NCBI GenBank assembly: GCA_030837265.1
Contig: JAUPKV010000385.1
Location: forward strand, 1 to 9,948
Source of the DNA: Methanobacteriota archaeon
Lineage (GTDB): Archaea > Halobacteriota > Methanosarcinia > Methanosarcinales > Methanosarcinaceae
Length of the DNA stretch: 9,948 nucleotides
Direction of reading: 5' to 3'
Part shown: one piece after another, positions 6,999 to 9,948 of the stretch
Layout of the letters: the number at the start of each line of letters is the position of its first letter
Position numbering within the stretch: the first letter of the stretch is position 1
Notes under the pieces: model-generated
Database searches by the model: none
Told to the model about the DNA's origin: nothing
The model's input: only the letters and a program-made list of their open reading frames with translations
Translations under genes and position numbers: made by a program

Positions 6999-7094
6999 GT
7001 AACCATAAGTTTCGAAATTTAACTTTTAAATCAAGATATTAATGAGTTCACATAGATCTGATTTTAATACTTGAGAAAACCGGGGAGTACATTT

Positions 7095-7691
7095 ATGGTA
7101 GAAACTATAACCGAAACGAGAGAAATAATAACAGATATCAAAGACAAAACCGCAAATCCAACCCCTCTGGGGTTTACTGGACTTGGTCTGTCGGCAATTC
7201 TTCTGAGCCTGAGTTACATAGGACTTTATCCCGTAGATTCAATGATCGTATCTATGGCAATATTCCTTGGAGGGTTTGCCCAGGTCTTTGCAGGAATTAT
7301 GGCCTGGAAGAAAGGAGGTATTTTTGGAGGAACCGCATTTTGTGCCTTTGGCCTTTTCTGGTTCTCACTTGCCGGTCTTTTACTCCTACCTAAGACAGGC
7401 CTCATTGGAGCTCCAGATACTACATCACTTGCAGCCTATCTCTTCCTCTGGGGGATTTATACGTTTTTTTTGTTGATAGCAACCCTGAAACTGGACAGCA
7501 AAGCGATAATGTTCATATTCTTTACCCTTTTCTTGTTGTTCATTTTGCTGGCGATAGTAAATGCTACGGGGAACATTGGTTTGCTTCCTATTGCAGGGTA
7601 CGTTGGACTCATAATGGGCCTGGCAGCTGTATATACAGCCCTTGCGATAGTACTTAATGACGCGTTTGGAAGGACGGTGACCCCGATCTAA
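7095..7691 (+). CDS. aceP: Acetate transporter, AceTr (GPR1/FUN34/YaaH) family
   Basis: This predicted six-helix membrane protein of 198 residues belongs to the family of acetate/succinate-proton symporters. The family signature NPxPLG appears as NPTPLGF at residues 21-27, just before the first helix. It is followed by hydrophobic segments at about 24-45, 50-72, 77-98, 110-130, 138-158 and 165-187, and by the conserved FLGGFAQVFAGIMAW and GGTAFCAFGLFWFS segments. In Methanosarcina a homologue is proposed to import acetate for aceticlastic methanogenesis, so that role is inferred here. I chose the ATG at 7095 because GGGGAG at 7082-7087 is 7 nt upstream. A TTG at 7071 in the same frame would add 8 residues over the SD and is less likely. 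It is a single-gene unit converging on the DUF1269 gene. Confidence 0.9.
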   Translation: MVETITETREIITDIKDKTANPTPLGFTGLGLSAILLSLSYIGLYPVDSMIVSMAIFLGGFAQVFAGIMAWKKGGIFGGTAFCAFGLFWFSLAGLLLLPKTGLIGAPDTTSLAAYLFLWGIYTFFLLIATLKLDSKAIMFIFFTLFLLFILLAIVNATGNIGLLPIAGYVGLIMGLAAVYTALAIVLNDAFGRTVTPI

Positions 7692-7761
7692 TAAAACTGA
7701 AAGCAAATACAAAAACAACTGAAAGCCAAATTCAAAAGCTTAAACAGTAAAAATAGACAAT

Positions 7762-7817
7762 GGGAGTAGTATTGATAAATCCCAATTGAGATTAAGTCAC
7801 TGCTCCCAAGGTGACTT
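7762..7817. terminator. Overlapping hairpins between convergent genes
   Basis: AAGTCAC (7794-7800) and GTGACTT (7811-7817) form a perfect 7-bp stem with a 10-nt loop. GGGAGTAGT (7762-7770) can alternatively pair with ACTGCTCCC (7799-7807) over 9 bp with one G-U pair; the two stems share bases and exclude each other. The sequence lies in the 209-bp gap after the acetate transporter and before the end of the DUF1269 gene. There is no strong T-tract, so a terminator or 3'-UTR role is a guess. A further nested pairing, ATAACC (7821-7826)/GGTTAT (7867-7872) and CTACA (7838-7842)/TGTAG (7860-7864), follows. Confidence 0.4.
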
Positions 7818-7900
7818 TAAATAACCTTCATTGTTATCTACAATTAAGTTTTAAACAACTGTAGCTGGTTATATACATTATTCGGTTGCAAACCCTTAAA

Positions 7901-8389
7901 TTACTCTCCGGCTCCAAAAGCAGATTTGAGTTTCTGTTCTTCTTCTTTTGACAGGGAGGTACGCACTACTTTTGGATTAAATTTATTGAGTCTCTCAAGA
8001 ACCTTGTCCTCAGTCCATTTTGAGATCAAAAGGAAGAGAGCCGACCCTCCGGGCTCGATGTTTTGAGCAACTTCATTAATGAAATCGTCATTGATTCCAT
8101 AGTCGGACAGTTTACCGGAAATTGCACCGGTAATGGCACCAATTGCCATTCCCAGCCAGGGCATCCAGAAAAGCAGTCCGATCAACATACCCCAGAATGC
8201 ACCACCAACAGCACCTGCACCCACAAGGTTTGTGGCTTGTTTTACCTTTACCTTTCCATCATGGTTTCGAACGACAACTGCGGCATCTTCAAGAGTTATC
8301 AACTCCTCTTTTTTAAGCATGTGAATAGCTTCATCCATTTCAGATGCACCAGTTTCAGTCGAAAACGAGAAAACTATCAACTCACTCAT
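7901..8389 (-). CDS. DUF1269 family membrane-associated protein
   Basis: This 162-residue protein matches the DUF1269 (COG4803-like) family. Residues 1-53 form a ferredoxin-like small domain with the typical SELIVFSF start, the AIHMLKKEELITLEDAAVV segment and a charged hairpin. A glycine-rich hydrophobic region at ~55-95 (NLVGAGAVGGAFWGMLIGLL and GMAIGAITGAISG) probably inserts in or packs against the membrane. A soluble C-terminal domain with GGSALFLLI follows. Function is unknown. The ATG is well supported by AAGGAGATCC on the minus strand (about 8397-8406), one of the best SD matches in the window. Its start is 3 bp after the stop of an unrecognised 70-codon frame, so the two may form an operon driven by the TATA box near 8659. 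Confidence 0.88.
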   Translation of the reverse strand: MSELIVFSFSTETGASEMDEAIHMLKKEELITLEDAAVVVRNHDGKVKVKQATNLVGAGAVGGAFWGMLIGLLFWMPWLGMAIGAITGAISGKLSDYGINDDFINEVAQNIEPGGSALFLLISKWTEDKVLERLNKFNPKVVRTSLSKEEEQKLKSAFGAGE

Positions 8390-8392
8390 GTT

Positions 8393-8605
8393 TCAAGGAT
8401 CTCCTTTCTTATTTTTATTATTCAAAATATGATGCTGATAGCCTAATTTTAGAGCAATAGTTATCATCTGAGATTCAATATAAAGCAGCTTCATTGAGAG
8501 AACTGAGATATCTGGACCATACAAGTAGTATAAAAGCCTCTCCAGAGAAGCATCTCCTGAGATATCACAATCGATTTTAGTCACTGGCTTAAGCCCGGCA
8601 GACAA
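8393..8605 (-). CDS. Unrecognised 70-aa frame directly upstream of DUF1269
   Basis: This is a 70-codon frame starting at TTG. It contains IDCDISGDASLERLLYYLYG followed by a probable helix (ISVLSMKLLY) and a Lys/Asn-rich end. I do not recognise a family; the compact helical start could be the remnant of a helix-turn-helix regulator, but that is a guess. Context supports real expression. GAGGGTGAT (8611-8619) is an SD-like site 5 nt before the TTG, a TATA box sits about 54 nt upstream, and the stop codon is 3 nt from the DUF1269 ATG, with the DUF1269 SD embedded in its last codons. Against it are the rare TTG start, short length and lack of a known match. It could be a small protein, a leader frame, or a truncated gene. 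Confidence 0.4.
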   Translation of the reverse strand: MSAGLKPVTKIDCDISGDASLERLLYYLYGPDISVLSMKLLYIESQMITIALKLGYQHHILNNKNKKGDP

Positions 8606-8653
8606 GAATCATCACCCTCAGCCCGTTTTAGATGGGAAAACAGCTTCTGGTTG

Positions 8654-8664
8654 TATTATAAATA
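8654..8664 (-). promoter_or_regulatory. TATA box for the small frame-DUF1269 unit
   Basis: TATTTATAATA on the minus strand is centred near 8659. Transcription would begin near 8633, giving a ~28-nt leader that includes the SD-like GAGGGTGAT before the TTG at 8605. Spacing of all three elements is as expected for an archaeal promoter. Confidence 0.45.
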
Positions 8665-8710
8665 CTCACCCACCGAAGTTCCCCACAAAACTCTAAGCAA
8701 ATTCTGAACC

Positions 8711-8875
8711 CTACAAATGATAACAATGAATTACTTCAAAGCTAACGACATGGTTTCTTGCTTCATAACCTAAGGTATATTTTACAGATCGAAGGCCCAC
8801 GCCCCATGTTCTGAAGGTTAGTTTTTCCCTTGCCCGGTTATAAAAGAAGCCACCATTAGTAACAATTGCATAATA
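8711..8875 (-). pseudogene. Protein-like open frame without a start codon
   Basis: On the minus strand a stop-to-stop frame of 54 codons reads like protein, with FYNRAREKLTFRTWGVGLRS and then YTLGYEARNHVVSFEV before the stop. It has no ATG, and the only GTG would leave about 30 residues. It may be the tail of a decayed gene, an insertion-sequence remnant, or part of a multi-copy intergenic element; I cannot identify it. Chance is possible given the length. No terminal inverted repeats or target duplications were seen around it. Confidence 0.25.
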
Positions 8876-8965
8876 TTATATATGTCTTACGCACTTAAAA
8901 AATAAATTGAAGAACTTGGGCAGTTTCAAGTGTCGAATTAGCCCCTCTTCAGAGCAGGATGAAAC

Positions 8966-9199
8966 TTAAAACATTGTCTTCATCGTGTACACATATAGGT
9001 GATGGATACCTATAGCAAATAGCATTATCTTAATTATCAGAAACTCTAGCTCATGGATCCAGTTAGCTATTTCTTTGATTGTTCCCGATTGTAAGCTTCT
9101 TTTTCCTATTACGACTCTTATTACATCTTTTATATTTTTTAATGTCATATTATCAAAACCCCACTGATAATGCATTCCATCCAGAATAATTTCAAGCAT
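8966..9199 (-). CDS. Possible small protein of 77 aa with a C-terminal hydrophobic segment
   Basis: This frame starts at an ATG (a GTG sits directly before it) and encodes a basic N-terminal half (LKNIKDVIRVVIGKRS) followed by a hydrophobic stretch LEFLIIKIMLFAIGIHHLYV at about residues 51-70 that could be one membrane helix. I recognise no family. There is no SD, but TTAGTATA on the minus strand (about 9220-9227) is placed so that transcription would begin at the ATG, as in a leaderless gene. After the stop the same frame runs on for another ~29 codons (EEGLIRHLKLPKFFNLFF region, down to about 8880), hinting at a longer ancestral gene broken by a stop. It is either a real small gene or a remnant; low confidence. 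Confidence 0.28.
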   Translation of the reverse strand: MLEIILDGMHYQWGFDNMTLKNIKDVIRVVIGKRSLQSGTIKEIANWIHELEFLIIKIMLFAIGIHHLYVYTMKTMF

Positions 9200-9440
9200 C
9201 ACGTTGTCGAATGCTCTGATATACTAAAATCCAAAGTTATCTAAAAATCATTTTATTTTGGAAGTTACTTGATAGTATACACTACCCTCGTAATACTGAA
9301 GAAGCATATCCATATCGAAAATGCATTAATTACCCCACCGATTCTAGTTTTAGAAGCTTATGTTATTAAAAGTTGTTGACCTTGTATAAAAGAATTTTAG
9401 GTAGGTGCATAAATAATGTAAGAACACCTCGATTAATATT

Positions 9441-9641
9441 TTAGTCACGAGACACAAAAAGAAAGTTAATTATTGATTTTAAAAGGAAACAAACCATAAG
9501 ATTCGACCCGAATATCTTAATCCAGGATCGAAAAAATAATGAAGTAAAAAAATTTAGTCCTTCTTTTATTATGCCTTGCAGAGCTTCTATCCTTATAATA
9601 CCTGATTCTACAACTTCAGATATATAAACTAAAATTTGTAA
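9441..9641 (-). pseudogene. Second protein-like open frame without a usable start
   Basis: A 66-codon stop-to-stop frame on the minus strand contains ILVYISEVVESGIIRIEALQ and then IIKEGLNFFTSLFF, which looks like amphipathic helix, before turning hydrophobic. The first ATG is far into the frame and no GTG or TTG precedes it. It may be a gene remnant or chance reading through AT-rich DNA. No family is recognised. Confidence 0.18.
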
Positions 9642-9782
9642 TTATGATAACGTTTAACAAATTAGCCTAAAAATAATATTATTGAGAATAAAATAGGAAA
9701 CCTATCTATATTATACAATAAATTAAATAAATTCTAACTTATATTTCTTAATATATTATATTGTATGAATAATAATTTCAAC

Positions 9783-9846
9783 ATGGTACTATATGGAATT
9801 CTCTTTGTCGAAAATTCCGGTATAAAATGAGAATGGAACCTACCAT
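9783..9846. repeat. Nested inverted repeats over the right-edge promoter
   Basis: ATGGTA (9783-9788) pairs with TACCAT (9841-9846), and ATTCTC (9798-9803) with GAGAAT (9829-9834). An alternative inner hairpin pairs GGAATT (9795-9800) with AATTCC (9813-9818). The set brackets the TATA box at 9821-9828, so it could be a regulator-binding region; each arm is short and could arise by chance in AT-rich DNA. Confidence 0.3.
9819..9828 (+). promoter_or_regulatory. TATA box of the gene at the right edge
   Basis: GGTATAAAAT is a strong archaeal TATA match. The predicted transcription start about 26 nt downstream (near 9851) lies 5 nt before the ATG at 9856, fitting a near-leaderless gene. Confidence 0.5.
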
Positions 9847-9855
9847 ACATAATTT

Positions 9856-9948
9856 ATGACATTTTTAGAAGAGACAAGGGAATTTGGCAGACAAATTCAT
9901 TGTCAAACTGAAATTGGATTGAAAAAACAGTTGGGAGAATTACTTCAA
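9856..9948 (+). CDS. Start of an unidentified gene, truncated by the window edge
   Basis: From ATG 9856 the frame stays open for 31 codons to the end of the window (MTFLEETREFGRQI and onward, ending GLKKQLGELLQ). The residues are hydrophilic and helix-favouring, with no signal peptide or known motif visible. Support comes mainly from the well-placed TATA box at 9821-9828; no SD is present, consistent with a leaderless transcript. Too little is visible to name a family. Confidence 0.45.
   Translation, partial: MTFLEETREFGRQIHCQTEIGLKKQLGELLQ

Larger units (their letters stand above)
9203..9855. other. AT-rich stretch with no supported gene
   Basis: About 650 bp contain no gene I can support on either strand. 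Visible items are a minor inverted repeat TTCTA-GTTT-TAGAA near 9342-9355, one protein-like but start-less minus-strand frame (9441-9641), and the inverted repeats before the promoter at 9783-9846. No tRNA, rRNA, CRISPR repeat, or insertion-sequence ends were recognised. Confidence 0.5.

Noticed and set aside
7071..7094. TTG at 7071 as the start of the acetate transporter
   Set aside because: The SD-like GGGGAG lies inside this extension and is correctly spaced for the ATG at 7095.
8063..8446. A 127-codon plus-strand frame across DUF1269
   Set aside because: It is antisense to a conserved family member that has an excellent SD; no independent support.
8606..9855. CRISPR array, tRNA or rRNA gene, or intact insertion sequence in the gene-poor right third
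   Set aside because: I saw no regularly spaced repeats, no cloverleaf-like arrangement, no rRNA-like conserved stretch, and no terminal inverted repeats with an intact transposase.

Overview
The window looks like a piece of a Methanosarcina-type methanogenic archaeon chromosome. The evidence is an archaeal MCM helicase, archaea-restricted families (DUF424 and the COG1340 coiled-coil protein), an acetate transporter of the AceTr/YaaH family typical of aceticlastic methanogens, TATA-box promoters about 25 nt upstream of many starts, and AT-rich intergenic DNA. The species call is inference from protein character; no rRNA or other marker is present.

Layout. Positions 1-3333 are a rightward block. 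It holds the 3' two-thirds of mcm (start lies outside the window), a DUF424 gene with its own promoter, and a two-gene operon of coiled-coil proteins. The second of these is COG1340, often mislabelled phosphoserine phosphatase. The block ends at a clear stem-loop plus T-tract at about 3464-3502. Then comes a leftward a,c-diamide synthase gene (cbiA/cfbB family; corrin or F430 cofactor synthesis), transcribed divergently from moaA (molybdopterin synthesis). moaA converges on surE (nucleotidase). An AT-rich gap containing a small GC-rich hairpin leads to a rightward acetate-transporter gene. This converges on a leftward DUF1269 gene, which is preceded by a tightly spaced unrecognised 70-codon frame with its own promoter and a Shine-Dalgarno (SD) site.

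From about 8606 to 9855 the density of recognisable genes collapses. I see one possible 77-aa small protein, two start-less open frames that read like protein remnants on the minus strand, and long AT-rich stretches. At the right edge a TATA box at about 9821 precedes an ATG at 9856 whose frame is open to the end of the window, probably the start of another gene.

Most genes are housekeeping or cofactor genes that do not form one pathway. Replication (MCM), tetrapyrrole and molybdopterin cofactors, nucleotide turnover and acetate uptake are independent units. I found no convincing new multi-gene system. The least explained parts are the coiled-coil pair beside mcm, the short frame tied to DUF1269, and the decayed-looking right third.
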